From the NCBI GenBank assembly GCA_900555045.1, contig USJW01000033.1, positions 1-41,181 of the forward strand: DNA of 41,181 nucleotides, given 5' to 3'. Each line of letters begins with the position of its first letter. Position 1 is the stretch's first letter. The stretch comes from an uncultured Clostridium sp. (GTDB taxonomy: Bacteria; Bacillota; Clostridia; Lachnospirales; Lachnospiraceae). Of this stretch, positions 16,240 to 24,275 are shown in pieces. The position numbers were made by a program, and so were the translations under genes. The notes below the pieces were generated by a model. It did not search any database. It was not told the DNA's origin and saw nothing but the letters and a program-made list of their open reading frames with translations.

Positions 16240-17220
16240 ATGCAGACATTGAATGTGACCCCAAACGAGGCCGGGCAGCGCCTGGACAAGCTGCTGGCAA
16301 AATATTTAAACCAGGCCGGCAAGGGCTTCCTGTACAAGATGATGCGCAAGAAAAACATAACGCTCAACGGAAAAAAATGTGACGGGTCGGAGCGGCTGTG
16401 CGAGGGGGATGAGATCCGCCTCTTCCTCTCGGACGAGACAATCGAAAAATTTTCAGGCAAGAAGGCGGAAATGCCCAGTACCGGATATTATCCAAAACCG
16501 GATATCATTTACGAGGACAGCCACATCCTGGTGGTGAACAAGCCCTCCGGGATGCTCAGCCAGAAGGCGAAGGAGGGGGATGAGTCTTTAAATGAGATCA
16601 TTCTCAACTACCTGATCGATTCCGGCCACATGCCGGTCGCCCAGCTGCGCACCTTCCGCCCGTCCATCTGCAACCGGCTGGACCGGAACACCAGCGGACT
16701 GGTGGTCGCGGGCCGCTCCCTGGCAGGGCTGCAGGTGATGAACGCGGTCTTCAAGGACCGCAGCATCCACAAGTATTACCAGTGCATCGTGAAGGGACAT
16801 ATCGAGGAGCGTCAGCTGATCGCGGGCTTCCTGCGAAAGGACGAGGCGAAAAACACGGTGACGATCTACCCGCTGGAGGTGGAGGACAGCGTCCCCATCA
16901 TGACGGAGTACCTCCCGCTCGCCTGGGGAGGCGGCTTCACGCAGCTTCAGGTGACGCTCATCACCGGCAGAAGCCATCAGATCCGCGCGCATCTGGCCTC
17001 CATCGGCCACCCCATCGCGGGGGACTTTAAGTACGGGGACCGCTCCCTCAACGAGGAGCTAAAGAAGCGCTACGGTCTGCGCTCCCAGCTCCTGCATTCC
17101 TGGAAGCTGGTGATGCCGGAGGATCTGGCGGCCCCCTTAGACTATCTGGCCGGGAAAACGTTCTTTGCGCCGCTGCCAAAGGACTTTCTCCGGGTGCTGG
17201 AGGGGGAGAAGATCCGCTGA
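16240..17220 (+). CDS. RluA family pseudouridine synthase with S4 domain (RluC/RluD-like)
   Basis: 326 residues. An N-terminal S4 domain (about 12-60) precedes the RluA catalytic domain, whose signature NRLDRNTSGLVVAGRS places the catalytic aspartate at D148. GRSHQIRAHLASIGHPIAGDFKYG is the conserved late block. RluC and RluD modify uridines in 23S rRNA. It is the second pseudouridine synthase in 3 kb, close to rRNA methyltransferase genes. GGAGAG precedes the ATG. Confidence 0.93.
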   Translation: MQTLNVTPNEAGQRLDKLLAKYLNQAGKGFLYKMMRKKNITLNGKKCDGSERLCEGDEIRLFLSDETIEKFSGKKAEMPSTGYYPKPDIIYEDSHILVVNKPSGMLSQKAKEGDESLNEIILNYLIDSGHMPVAQLRTFRPSICNRLDRNTSGLVVAGRSLAGLQVMNAVFKDRSIHKYYQCIVKGHIEERQLIAGFLRKDEAKNTVTIYPLEVEDSVPIMTEYLPLAWGGGFTQLQVTLITGRSHQIRAHLASIGHPIAGDFKYGDRSLNEELKKRYGLRSQLLHSWKLVMPEDLAAPLDYLAGKTFFAPLPKDFLRVLEGEKIR

Positions 17221-17230
17221 GGCGCATGCA

Positions 17231-17274
17231 AAGGCGCGCCAGATTTCCAAATTTAACCGCCCGAAGGCGCGCCT
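17231..17274 (+). terminator. Inverted/direct repeat, possible weak terminator
   Basis: AAGGCGCGCC occurs at 17231-17240 and again at 17264-17273. Because GGCGCGCC is self-complementary, the two copies can pair as a stem with a loop of about 25 nt, followed by TGTTCTT. The U tract is poor, so this is a weak terminator candidate. Confidence 0.4.
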
Positions 17275-17278
17275 GTTC

Positions 17279-17308
17279 TTGACAGACCGGGCCTTCGGGG
17301 GTTATGAT
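17279..17308 (+). promoter_or_regulatory. Sigma-A promoter for trpS
   Basis: A perfect TTGACA at 17279-17284 and TATGAT at 17303-17308 are separated by 18 bp. The predicted leader is about 80 nt, and its ACGGCA/TGCCGT hairpin near 17349-17371 has no T-box features. Confidence 0.75.
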
Positions 17309-17395
17309 AATACAAGCTGAAAAAGGCGGATATGGTTTGGGCTGTCAACGGCAGCGCTGGCTGTGCCGTCAAAAAATAGAGAGGGCATTAGAGAA

Positions 17396-18487
17396 ATGGG
17401 AAAAATCATACTGACAGGTGACCGTCCCACAGGACGTCTTCACGTGGGACACTATGTCGGCTCCTTAAAGCGCAGAGTGGAGCTGCAGAATTCAGGCAAT
17501 TTTGACGAAATCTACATCATGATCGCGGACGCACAGGCGCTGACGGACAACGCGGACAACCCCGAGAAGGTTCGCCAGAACATCATCGAGGTGGCGCTGG
17601 ACTATCTGGCGTGCGGGCTGGACCCGGAGAAATCGGTTCTGTTCATCCAGTCGCAGATTCCGGAGCTCTGCGAGATGACCTTTTACTATATGGATCTGGT
17701 GACGGTTTCCCGCCTCCAGCGCAACCCCACCGTGAAATCCGAGATCCAGATGCGCAATTTTGAGGCCAGCATCCCGGTGGGCTTCTTCACATACCCCATC
17801 AGCCAGGCGGCCGACATCACGGCCTTCAAGGCCACCACAGTGCCGGTCGGCGAGGACCAGGCGCCCATGATCGAGCAGACCCGCGAGATCGTGCACAAGT
17901 TCAACACCGTGTACGGTGAGGTCCTGGTGGAGCCGGATATCCTTCTGCCGGACAACAAGGCCTGCATGCGCCTGCCCGGCATCGACGGCAAGGCTAAGAT
18001 GAGCAAATCCTTAAACAACTGCATCTACCTCTCCGACTCCGAGGAGGAGGTGCGCAAGAAGATCATGTCCATGTTCACCGACCCGAACCACCTGCGCGTG
18101 GAGGATCCGGGACAGGTGGAGGGCAATCCGGTGTTTATCTACCTGGATGCGTTCTGCCGGGACGAGCACTTCGCAAAATATCTGCCGGATTACAAGAACC
18201 TGGACGAGCTGAAGGCCCACTACACCAGAGGCGGCCTGGGCGACGTGAAGGTGAAGCGCTTCTTAAACAGCGTGCTGCAGGAGGAGCTTGAGCCCATCCG
18301 CACCCGCCGCAAGGAGATCGCTAAGGACATTCCGGCCGTGTACCGGATCCTGGAGGAGGGCAGCAAAAAGGCCCGCGCCAAGGCGTCTGAGACGCTGGCA
18401 GAGATGAAGCGCGCCATGAAGATCAACTACTTCGAGGACCGCGAGCTGATCGAGGCTCAGGCAAAGCGGTTCCAGTCGGAGGACTAA
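17396..18487 (+). CDS. trpS: Tryptophan--tRNA ligase
   Basis: 363 residues. The class I signatures are GRLHVGHY (HIGH motif, HVGH 16-19) and AKMSKSLNN (KMSKS, 201-205). A DLVTVSRLQRNPTVKSE segment marks the tryptophan-binding side of TrpRS. The enzyme charges tRNA-Trp with tryptophan and ATP. GAGAGGG lies upstream of ATG 17396; a longer frame to 17363 has no site. It is a single-gene transcript with its own promoter and a double hairpin after its stop. Confidence 0.96.
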   Translation: MGKIILTGDRPTGRLHVGHYVGSLKRRVELQNSGNFDEIYIMIADAQALTDNADNPEKVRQNIIEVALDYLACGLDPEKSVLFIQSQIPELCEMTFYYMDLVTVSRLQRNPTVKSEIQMRNFEASIPVGFFTYPISQAADITAFKATTVPVGEDQAPMIEQTREIVHKFNTVYGEVLVEPDILLPDNKACMRLPGIDGKAKMSKSLNNCIYLSDSEEEVRKKIMSMFTDPNHLRVEDPGQVEGNPVFIYLDAFCRDEHFAKYLPDYKNLDELKAHYTRGGLGDVKVKRFLNSVLQEELEPIRTRRKEIAKDIPAVYRILEEGSKKARAKASETLAEMKRAMKINYFEDRELIEAQAKRFQSED

Positions 18488-18526
18488 AACTAAATTGCTA
18501 AACTGAATTGCTAAAACGGTATTTAC

Positions 18527-18585
18527 TGGCCGGCGGCGCATGTGCTGCCGGCCATTTATATGCAATGGGCCGGCAGGCGTTTTTT
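18527..18585 (+). terminator. Overlapping hairpins after trpS, terminator
   Basis: Three GGCCGGC-type segments can form two mutually exclusive hairpins. Hairpin A pairs 18527-18534 with 18547-18554. Hairpin B pairs 18545-18553 with 18568-18576 and is followed by a six-T run at 18580-18585, so B is the intrinsic terminator. Confidence 0.7.
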
Positions 18586-18597
18586 GAAAATATGTGC

Positions 18598-18628
18598 TTG
18601 ACTCTGACCTTGGGTCAGAGACTATACT
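18598..18628 (+). promoter_or_regulatory. MerR-type promoter/operator with 19-bp spacer
   Basis: TTGACT (18598-18603) and TATACT (18623-18628) are separated by 19 bp instead of 17. The spacer carries the dyad CTCTGACC (18602-18609) / GGTCAGAG (18613-18620). Long spacers with an internal dyad are the hallmark of promoters that MerR regulators activate by DNA distortion, so the gene downstream is probably autoregulated. Confidence 0.85.
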
Positions 18629-18675
18629 TCAGATAGATTCGAATCGGAAACAATTTGTGACGGAGGTAAAGAACA

Positions 18676-19482
18676 ATGCTCAGCATCGGACAGATGTCAA
18701 AAACCTGCGGGGTCAGCGTCAAAACCCTGCACCACTATGACAAGATCGGCCTTCTGCGGCCCCAGAGGACGGACGCCTTCACCGGCTACCGCTACTACGA
18801 CGAGTCCCAGATCAAGGACATGCTGCTGATCGCCCGCTACAAGCGCTACGGCTTTTCCCTGTCACAGATACAGGAGCTCCTTTCAATGGAAGACGAGACA
18901 GTATTGATGAAAAAGCTGAGGCAGCAGCGGTTCCGCCTGGAACGGGAGGCGGAGCACATCTCCATCACCATCCGGGAGATGGAGCACCACCTCGGCCAGT
19001 TTGAAAGGACAGGTGATATTATGAGCTATCAGAACAATTACAGTGTGGAGCTGACAACAGGGAAGGAGCAGGTGCTCTTAACCTGCCGGGATACCATGTC
19101 GGTGGAGTCCTTCGGGAACTACTACGGGAGGCTGTATGAGACCGTGGCCAGGGAGCACTTGCAGCTAAACGGCGTGGTCATCGCGATCTACCACGACAAG
19201 GAATTCGACCCGGCCTGCAGCGACATCGAGGTGGGCGTCGGCATCGAGGAACGCTCAAAAGCCACGAGGATCCTCCCGGAAGCCCTCTGTGCAAAAACCA
19301 CCCATGTGGGCCCCTACTCCGGCCTTCCGGACGCCTACGGCGCCATCGTGACCTGGATTAACGGCAACGGCTACGAGATGAACGGGATGCCCTACGAGAT
19401 CTATGTGAAAACCCAGTTTGACAAGCTTCCGCCCCAGGAGTGGGTGACGGACATCTATTTCCCGGTCAAAAAGAAAGATTAA
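18676..19482 (+). CDS. MerR family regulator with C-terminal GyrI-like effector domain
   Basis: 268 residues. The N-terminal MerR HTH (1-70) shows SIGQMSKTCGVSVKTLHHYDKIGLL and GYRYYDESQ. A coiled-coil linker (about 75-115) joins it to a GyrI/AraC-effector-like domain (about 120-268) ending in TDIYFPVKKKD. The layout matches BltR/BmrR-type multidrug-sensing activators, which bind bulky or cationic drugs and induce efflux pumps. No pump gene lies next to it, so the regulon is off-window or the gene controls itself only. GGAGG precedes the ATG. Confidence 0.9.
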   Translation: MLSIGQMSKTCGVSVKTLHHYDKIGLLRPQRTDAFTGYRYYDESQIKDMLLIARYKRYGFSLSQIQELLSMEDETVLMKKLRQQRFRLEREAEHISITIREMEHHLGQFERTGDIMSYQNNYSVELTTGKEQVLLTCRDTMSVESFGNYYGRLYETVAREHLQLNGVVIAIYHDKEFDPACSDIEVGVGIEERSKATRILPEALCAKTTHVGPYSGLPDAYGAIVTWINGNGYEMNGMPYEIYVKTQFDKLPPQEWVTDIYFPVKKKD

Positions 19483-19527
19483 ACCATAACGAAATCTCCC
19501 GATCCCGCCCGCCGGATCCACAAGTCC

Positions 19528-19555
19528 CCGCCTGCCATATGCAGGCGGATTTTTT
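19528..19555 (+). terminator. Rho-independent terminator after the MerR gene
   Basis: CCGCCTGC (19528-19535) pairs perfectly with GCAGGCGG (19541-19548) over a 5-nt loop, followed by ATTTTTT. Confidence 0.85.
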
Positions 19556-19604
19556 GAATGCAATAGGCCGTGGGAGAAGCCTGCGGGGGATTGCCCGGCA
19601 GCAC

Positions 19605-19633
19605 TTGTGAATCGTCCCCGGATCTGGTATACT
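19605..19633 (+). promoter_or_regulatory. Sigma-A promoter for recU
   Basis: TTGTGA at 19605-19610 and TATACT at 19628-19633 have 17-bp spacing, 50 bp upstream of the recU start. Confidence 0.65.
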
Positions 19634-19682
19634 GTTTGTCAGAAATCATTGCACATCAAACGGACGGAGAGGAAGAGACATC

Positions 19683-20249
19683 ATGGGAACCTGGAACAGC
19701 CGGGGCCTGCGCGGCTCCACACTGGAGGATCTGATCAACCACACCAACGAGAGCTATCGGGAGAAAAAGCTGGCGCTGATCCAGAAAATCCCCACGCCCA
19801 TCACCCCCATCGAGATCGACAAGCAGAGCCGGCACATCACGCTGGCCTATTTCGACCAGAAGAGCACGGTGGACTACATCGGTGCGGTCCAGGGGATCCC
19901 GGTCTGCTTTGACGCAAAGGAGTGCGCGGTGACGACCTTCCCGCTGCAGAACATCCACCCCCATCAGATCCGGTTTATGAAGGAATTCGAGGCCCAGGGC
20001 GGCGTTGCGTTCATCATCCTGTATTTTACGGCGCTGGACGAGATGTACTACCTGCCGTTTGCGCAGGTGGAGCGGTTCTGGGACCGGATGGAAGCCGGTG
20101 GGAGAAAAAGCTTTACCTACGACGAGATAGACAAGAGCTACCGCATCCGCAGCTGCCGGGACATGTTCGTCCACTATCTGGAGCAGATTCAGATGGATCT
20201 GGACGGCCGGGCTGCGGCGGAGAGGGCTAAAGAGAGCAAAAAAGATTGA
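19683..20249 (+). CDS. recU: Holliday junction resolvase RecU
   Basis: 188 residues. The nuclease core is recognisable: STVDYIG (61-67, with D64) and the D77-x-K79 pair in FDAKE, equivalent to the catalytic Asp and (D/E)-x-K residues of Bacillus RecU. HPHQIRFMKEFEAQGGVAFII follows as in the family. RecU cleaves Holliday junctions during recombination and chromosome segregation. In many Firmicutes recU sits beside a class A penicillin-binding protein gene; here it stands alone, and the his operon promoter overlaps its stop codon. Confidence 0.92.
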   Translation: MGTWNSRGLRGSTLEDLINHTNESYREKKLALIQKIPTPITPIEIDKQSRHITLAYFDQKSTVDYIGAVQGIPVCFDAKECAVTTFPLQNIHPHQIRFMKEFEAQGGVAFIILYFTALDEMYYLPFAQVERFWDRMEAGGRKSFTYDEIDKSYRIRSCRDMFVHYLEQIQMDLDGRAAAERAKESKKD

Positions 20250-20274
20250 CAAGCGGCGGATATTCTCCTATAAT
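20246..20274 (+). promoter_or_regulatory. Consensus sigma-A promoter of the his operon
   Basis: Perfect TTGACA (20246-20251) and perfect TATAAT (20269-20274) with 17-bp spacing. The -35 box overlaps the recU stop codon. The leader is only about 57 nt, too short for a T-box, so histidine control by a T-box is unlikely here. A small TTTAC/GTAAA hairpin lies in the leader. Confidence 0.9.
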
Positions 20275-20337
20275 GATACTCACACGTTATCGAATTATCA
20301 CTTTACTACATAAAAGTAAAATAAAACGGGAGCAGCT

Positions 20338-21603
20338 ATGGCGGAAAAAAATTACCTGATTCACACCCCGGAGGGCGTCCGGGATATCTACAATTCGGAG
20401 TGCAGGCGCAAGCTGGCCGTGCAGGAGACGATCCTAAAGGTCCTCTACTCCTACGGCTACGAGCACATTCAGACGCCCAGCTTTGAGTTTTTCGACATTT
20501 TCAGCAAGGACCGGGGCAGCGTTGGCTCCGGGGAGATGTTCAAGTTTTTTGACCGGGACAACAACACGCTGGTGCTGCGGCCGGATATGACCCCGGCGGT
20601 GGCCCGGTGTGTGGCCAAGTATTACTATGACGACCCCATGCCCTTAAGGCTCTGCTACCTGGAGCGCACCTTCAAGAACAACACCAGCTACCAGGGGCGG
20701 TTAAAGGAGCGGACGGAGACCGGGGCGGAGCTGATCGGGGACGACTGCGCGGACGCGGATGCGGAGATGATCGCCATGGTCATCGACAGCCTGCGGGCCG
20801 CCGGGCTGGCGGAGTTCCAGGTGGAGCTGGGACATGTGGAGTTCTACCGCAGCCTGGTGGAGGAGGCCGGTCTTGACGAGGAGACCCAGGAGACGTTAAA
20901 CCACCTGATCGAAAACAAGAACAATTTCGGCGTGGAGGAGCTGCTGCGGGACCTGCCCATGGACGAGGGGCTTAAGCAGCTGTTTGTGCGGCTTCCCGGG
21001 CTGTTCGGGACTCTGGATGAGATCCGCCAGGTGCGGGAGCTCACGGACAATCCCAGGGCATTGAACGCCATCCGCCGTCTGGAGGAGGTCCACGGGATCC
21101 TTGCGGAGCTAGGACTCTCGGAGTACGTGACCTACGACCTGGGGATGCTGAGCAATTACCGCTACTATACCGGGATTATATTCAAGGCGTACACCTACGG
21201 GACCGGCGACTACATTGTCACGGGCGGCCGCTACGACAAGCTGCTCATCCAGTTCGGCAAGGATGCGCCGGCCGTGGGTTTTGTGATCGTGGTGGACCAG
21301 CTGATGGCCGCCCTGTCGCGCCAGGGGATCGACGTGCCGGTGACGCTTCTCAACACGGTGATTCTCTACGAGCCCTCCGCCCGGGCGTCGGCTCTGTGGC
21401 TGGCCGGGTATTTCAGGAAGCGGAATCTGGCGGTGCAGTCCATGAAGAGGGATGAGGGCAAAAGCCTCGAGGAGTACCGGCAGATGGTAGCGCAGAGGGG
21501 ACAGAGAAACCTTCTGTACTTAAAGGGGGACGGACAGGTGGTCCTGGCCATGGATCTGGTGAAGGGCAGCGAGGATGCGATTCCTCTGTCCGCCTACGAA
21601 TAA
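20338..21603 (+). CDS. hisZ: ATP phosphoribosyltransferase regulatory subunit HisZ
   Basis: 421 residues, a HisRS paralogue. It has the class II synthetase-like core (TPEGVRDIYNSE at the N-terminus, VLRPDMTPAVARCVA about 77-91, ERTFKNNTSYQGRLKERTETGAELIG about 117-142) but belongs with the short HisG, whose activity requires HisZ. The HisZ-HisG complex performs the first, feedback-inhibited step of histidine synthesis. It is first in the operon, with GGGAGCAG before the ATG. Adjacent short hisG (22 bp) makes the assignment firm over a true hisS. Confidence 0.94.
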   Translation: MAEKNYLIHTPEGVRDIYNSECRRKLAVQETILKVLYSYGYEHIQTPSFEFFDIFSKDRGSVGSGEMFKFFDRDNNTLVLRPDMTPAVARCVAKYYYDDPMPLRLCYLERTFKNNTSYQGRLKERTETGAELIGDDCADADAEMIAMVIDSLRAAGLAEFQVELGHVEFYRSLVEEAGLDEETQETLNHLIENKNNFGVEELLRDLPMDEGLKQLFVRLPGLFGTLDEIRQVRELTDNPRALNAIRRLEEVHGILAELGLSEYVTYDLGMLSNYRYYTGIIFKAYTYGTGDYIVTGGRYDKLLIQFGKDAPAVGFVIVVDQLMAALSRQGIDVPVTLLNTVILYEPSARASALWLAGYFRKRNLAVQSMKRDEGKSLEEYRQMVAQRGQRNLLYLKGDGQVVLAMDLVKGSEDAIPLSAYE

Positions 21604-21624
21604 AGAGATGGGACGGTTGAGACA

Positions 21625-22296
21625 ATGAGATATCTGACAGTAGCGCTGGCCAAGGGACGGCTGGCGGACAAGGCGATGGACCTGTTCGGAAAGATCGGAA
21701 TCTCCTGCGAGGAGATGAAGGACAAGGGATCGCGCAAGCTGATTTTCGTCAACGAGGAGCTGGGAATCCGCTTCTTCTTAGCCAAGGCCAGTGATGTGCC
21801 CACCTACGTGGAGTACGGGGCCGCGGACATCGGAATCGTGGGCAAGGACACGATTCTGGAGGAAGGGAGAAAGCTCTACGAGGTCATGGACTTGGGGATC
21901 GGAAGGTGCCGCATGTGCGTGTGCGGGCCGGAATCGGCCAGGGAGCGGCTGCGCCACCACGAGCTCATCCGGGTGGCCACCAAGTACCCGAACATCGCCA
22001 AAGACTATTTCTACAACCAGAAATATCAGACGGTGGAGATTATCAAGTTAAACGGCTCCATCGAGCTGGCCCCCATCGTGGGCCTGTCGGAGGTGATCGT
22101 GGACATCGTGGAGACCGGGTCCACCCTGCGCGAGAACGGGCTTGCGGTGCTGGAGGAGATCTGTCCGCTGTCCGCCAGGATGGTGGTAAACCAGGTCAGC
22201 ATGAAGACGGAGAATGAGCGGATCACGTCCATCATCAAGGAGTTCCAGGGCCTGCTGCGGGAGGAGAATAAGGACCGGGACCGGGCGCGGTCTTAA
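21625..22296 (+). CDS. hisG: ATP phosphoribosyltransferase, short-form catalytic subunit HisG
   Basis: 223 residues, the short form lacking the C-terminal regulatory domain. Typical segments are LTVALAKGRLADKAMDLF (4-21), VEYGAADIGIVGKDTILE (about 57-74) and the PRPP-binding IVETGSTLRENGL (about 159-171). It condenses ATP with PRPP to phosphoribosyl-ATP. It depends on HisZ encoded immediately upstream. Confidence 0.96.
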   Translation: MRYLTVALAKGRLADKAMDLFGKIGISCEEMKDKGSRKLIFVNEELGIRFFLAKASDVPTYVEYGAADIGIVGKDTILEEGRKLYEVMDLGIGRCRMCVCGPESARERLRHHELIRVATKYPNIAKDYFYNQKYQTVEIIKLNGSIELAPIVGLSEVIVDIVETGSTLRENGLAVLEEICPLSARMVVNQVSMKTENERITSIIKEFQGLLREENKDRDRARS

Positions 22297-22313
22297 TCGA
22301 GGAGGAGAGGCAA

Positions 22314-23603
22314 ATGAGAATTGTAGAGCTGGACGAGAGGTCCATGGAAAATATTCTGGCGGACATGTTAAAGCGTGACCCCAACAACTATGACAGCTAC
22401 ACCCAGACCGTGCAGGCCATCGTGGACGACGTGAAGGAGAACCGGGATGCCGCCGTGTTTTCCTACACCCGCAAATTTGACGGCGCGCAGATCGACGCGG
22501 GCAATGTGCGGGTGACTGAGGAGGAGATCGCCCAGGCCATGGCCCAGGTGGAGCCGGGACTTTTGAATGTGATGAAAAAGTCCATGGAGAATATCCGCCG
22601 CTACCACGAAAAGCAGCTGCGAAACAGCTGGTTTGACGCCCAGCCGGACGGCACTATTTTAGGGCAGAAAATGACGGCTTTGGAGAGCGTGGGCGTGTAC
22701 GTGCCGGGCGGAAAGGCGGCCTACCCCTCCTCCGTGCTGATGAACATCATCCCGGCCGAAGTGGCGGGTGTGAAGCGCATCGCCATGGTGACGCCTCCCG
22801 GAAAGGACGGGAGAGTGAACCCGGTAACGCTGACCGCGGCCCATCTGGCGGGAGCCACGGAGGTCTACAAGGTGGGCGGCGCCCAGGCGATTGCGGCTCT
22901 GGCCTTCGGCACCGAGTCCATCCCGCGTGTGAACAAGATTGTGGGGCCCGGAAATATTTTCGTGGCGCTGGCGAAGAAGGCCGTGTACGGCCACGTGAGC
23001 ATCGACAGCATCGCGGGGCCCAGCGAGATTTTGGTGATCGCGGATGAGAGAGCGAACGCCCGGTACGTGGCGGCCGACCTGCTCAGCCAGGCGGAGCACG
23101 ACGAGTTAGCCAGCGCGATCCTGGTGACCACCAGCATGGAGCTTGCGAAAGAGGTCTCTAAGGAGGTGGACGGCTTTGTCGAGGTGCTCTCCCGCGGGGA
23201 GATCATCCGCAAATCCTTAGACAACTACGGCTATATCCTGGTGGTGAAGACCCTGGAGGAGGCGGTGAAAACGGCCAACTCCATCGCGCCGGAGCACTTG
23301 GAGATCGTCACCGCGAATCCCTTCGAGGTGATGACGAAGATTCAAAACGCGGGCGCCATCTTTATCGGGGAGTACAGCTCCGAGCCGCTGGGGGACTACT
23401 TTGCGGGCCCCAACCACATTCTCCCTACCAACGGGACGGCGAAGTTTTTCTCGCCCCTGGGCGTGGACGACTTTGTCAAGAAGTCCAGCATCATCTACTA
23501 TTCCAGGGAGGCCCTAGAGAAGGCGCACCGGGACATCGAAGCCTTTGCCGAGGCGGAGCACCTGACCGCCCACGCAAATTCCATAAAGGTGCGGTTCGAA
23601 TAA
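22314..23603 (+). CDS. hisD: Histidinol dehydrogenase
   Basis: 429 residues, full length. It shows VYVPGGKAAYPSSVLMN (about 128-144), the GPGNIFVALAKK block, IDSIAGPSEILV and the zinc-binding region SQAEHDE. The C-terminal EYSSEPLGDYFAGPNHILPT block is also intact. The enzyme oxidises histidinol to histidine in two NAD-dependent steps, ending the pathway. GGAGGAGAGG precedes the start, 17 bp after hisG. Confidence 0.96.
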   Translation: MRIVELDERSMENILADMLKRDPNNYDSYTQTVQAIVDDVKENRDAAVFSYTRKFDGAQIDAGNVRVTEEEIAQAMAQVEPGLLNVMKKSMENIRRYHEKQLRNSWFDAQPDGTILGQKMTALESVGVYVPGGKAAYPSSVLMNIIPAEVAGVKRIAMVTPPGKDGRVNPVTLTAAHLAGATEVYKVGGAQAIAALAFGTESIPRVNKIVGPGNIFVALAKKAVYGHVSIDSIAGPSEILVIADERANARYVAADLLSQAEHDELASAILVTTSMELAKEVSKEVDGFVEVLSRGEIIRKSLDNYGYILVVKTLEEAVKTANSIAPEHLEIVTANPFEVMTKIQNAGAIFIGEYSSEPLGDYFAGPNHILPTNGTAKFFSPLGVDDFVKKSSIIYYSREALEKAHRDIEAFAEAEHLTAHANSIKVRFE

Positions 23604-23630
23604 CGCCCCGCAAATACAAGTGAATCAACC

Positions 23631-23658
23631 GGCCGGGCCGCAAAAGAGCCCGGCCTTT
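23631..23658 (+). other. Intercistronic GC-rich hairpin before hisB
   Basis: GGCCGGGC (23631-23638) pairs perfectly with GCCCGGCC (23648-23655), followed by only TTT and then directly by the AGGAGG ribosome binding site of hisB. The short U tract makes it at best a partial terminator; it may stabilise the upstream mRNA or set the ratio of distal gene expression. Confidence 0.55.
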
Positions 23659-23675
23659 AGGAGGTACAGACATAA

Positions 23676-24263
23676 ATGGAACGAATTGCCACAATTGAGC
23701 GAAACACCAGCGAGACGAGGATCAAATGCACCCTGAACTTAGACGGCAGCGGGAAGGCGGACATTCACACCGGCATCGGCTTTTTCGACCACATGCTCAA
23801 CAGCTTCGCGCGCCATGGCTTCTTTGATTTGAGCCTGCACGTGGACGGCGATCTGGAGGTGGACACCCACCACACCGTGGAGGATGCGGGCATCGTGCTG
23901 GGGCAGGCCATCGCAGAGGCGGTGGGGGACAAAGCGGGGATCTCCCGCTATGGTAGCCAGATTCTTCCCATGGACGAGGCACTGGTGATCTGCGCCCTGG
24001 ACTTGTGCGGGCGGCCCTACCTGGTCTGCGATCTGACGCTGGACCGGGAGCGGGTGGGTGACCTGGAGACGGAGATGGTGCGGGAGTTCTTCTACGCGGT
24101 GTCCTACGGGGCCATGATGAACCTGCATGTCCGCCAGATGTCCGGGAGCAACAATCACCACATCATCGAGGCGGCCTTCAAGGCCTTCGCCAGGGCGCTC
24201 GACATGGCCTGCCGGATGGACCCGAGAGTGGACGGCGTGCTGTCCACCAAGGGCGCGCTGTAA
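23676..24263 (+). CDS. hisB: Imidazoleglycerol-phosphate dehydratase
   Basis: 195 residues, the monofunctional form. It contains the repeated metal-binding motifs HTGIGFFDHMLNSFARHG (about 31-48), DTHHTVEDAGIVLGQA (about 68-83) and SGSNNHHIIEAAFKAFARAL (about 156-175). It removes water from IGP to give imidazole acetol phosphate. An AGGAGG site lies right after a strong hairpin in the 72-bp gap from hisD. The unknown membrane protein gene begins 12 bp downstream, where hisH is often found. Confidence 0.96.
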   Translation: MERIATIERNTSETRIKCTLNLDGSGKADIHTGIGFFDHMLNSFARHGFFDLSLHVDGDLEVDTHHTVEDAGIVLGQAIAEAVGDKAGISRYGSQILPMDEALVICALDLCGRPYLVCDLTLDRERVGDLETEMVREFFYAVSYGAMMNLHVRQMSGSNNHHIIEAAFKAFARALDMACRMDPRVDGVLSTKGAL

Positions 24264-24275
24264 GGGGACGCGGCT

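Noticed and set aside
17309..17395. T-box riboswitch upstream of trpS
   Set aside because: The predicted leader is only about 80 nt, with no T-box sequence and no terminator/antiterminator pair.
20275..20337. T-box or attenuator upstream of hisZ
   Set aside because: The leader is about 57 nt, with no histidine-rich leader peptide and no terminator stem.
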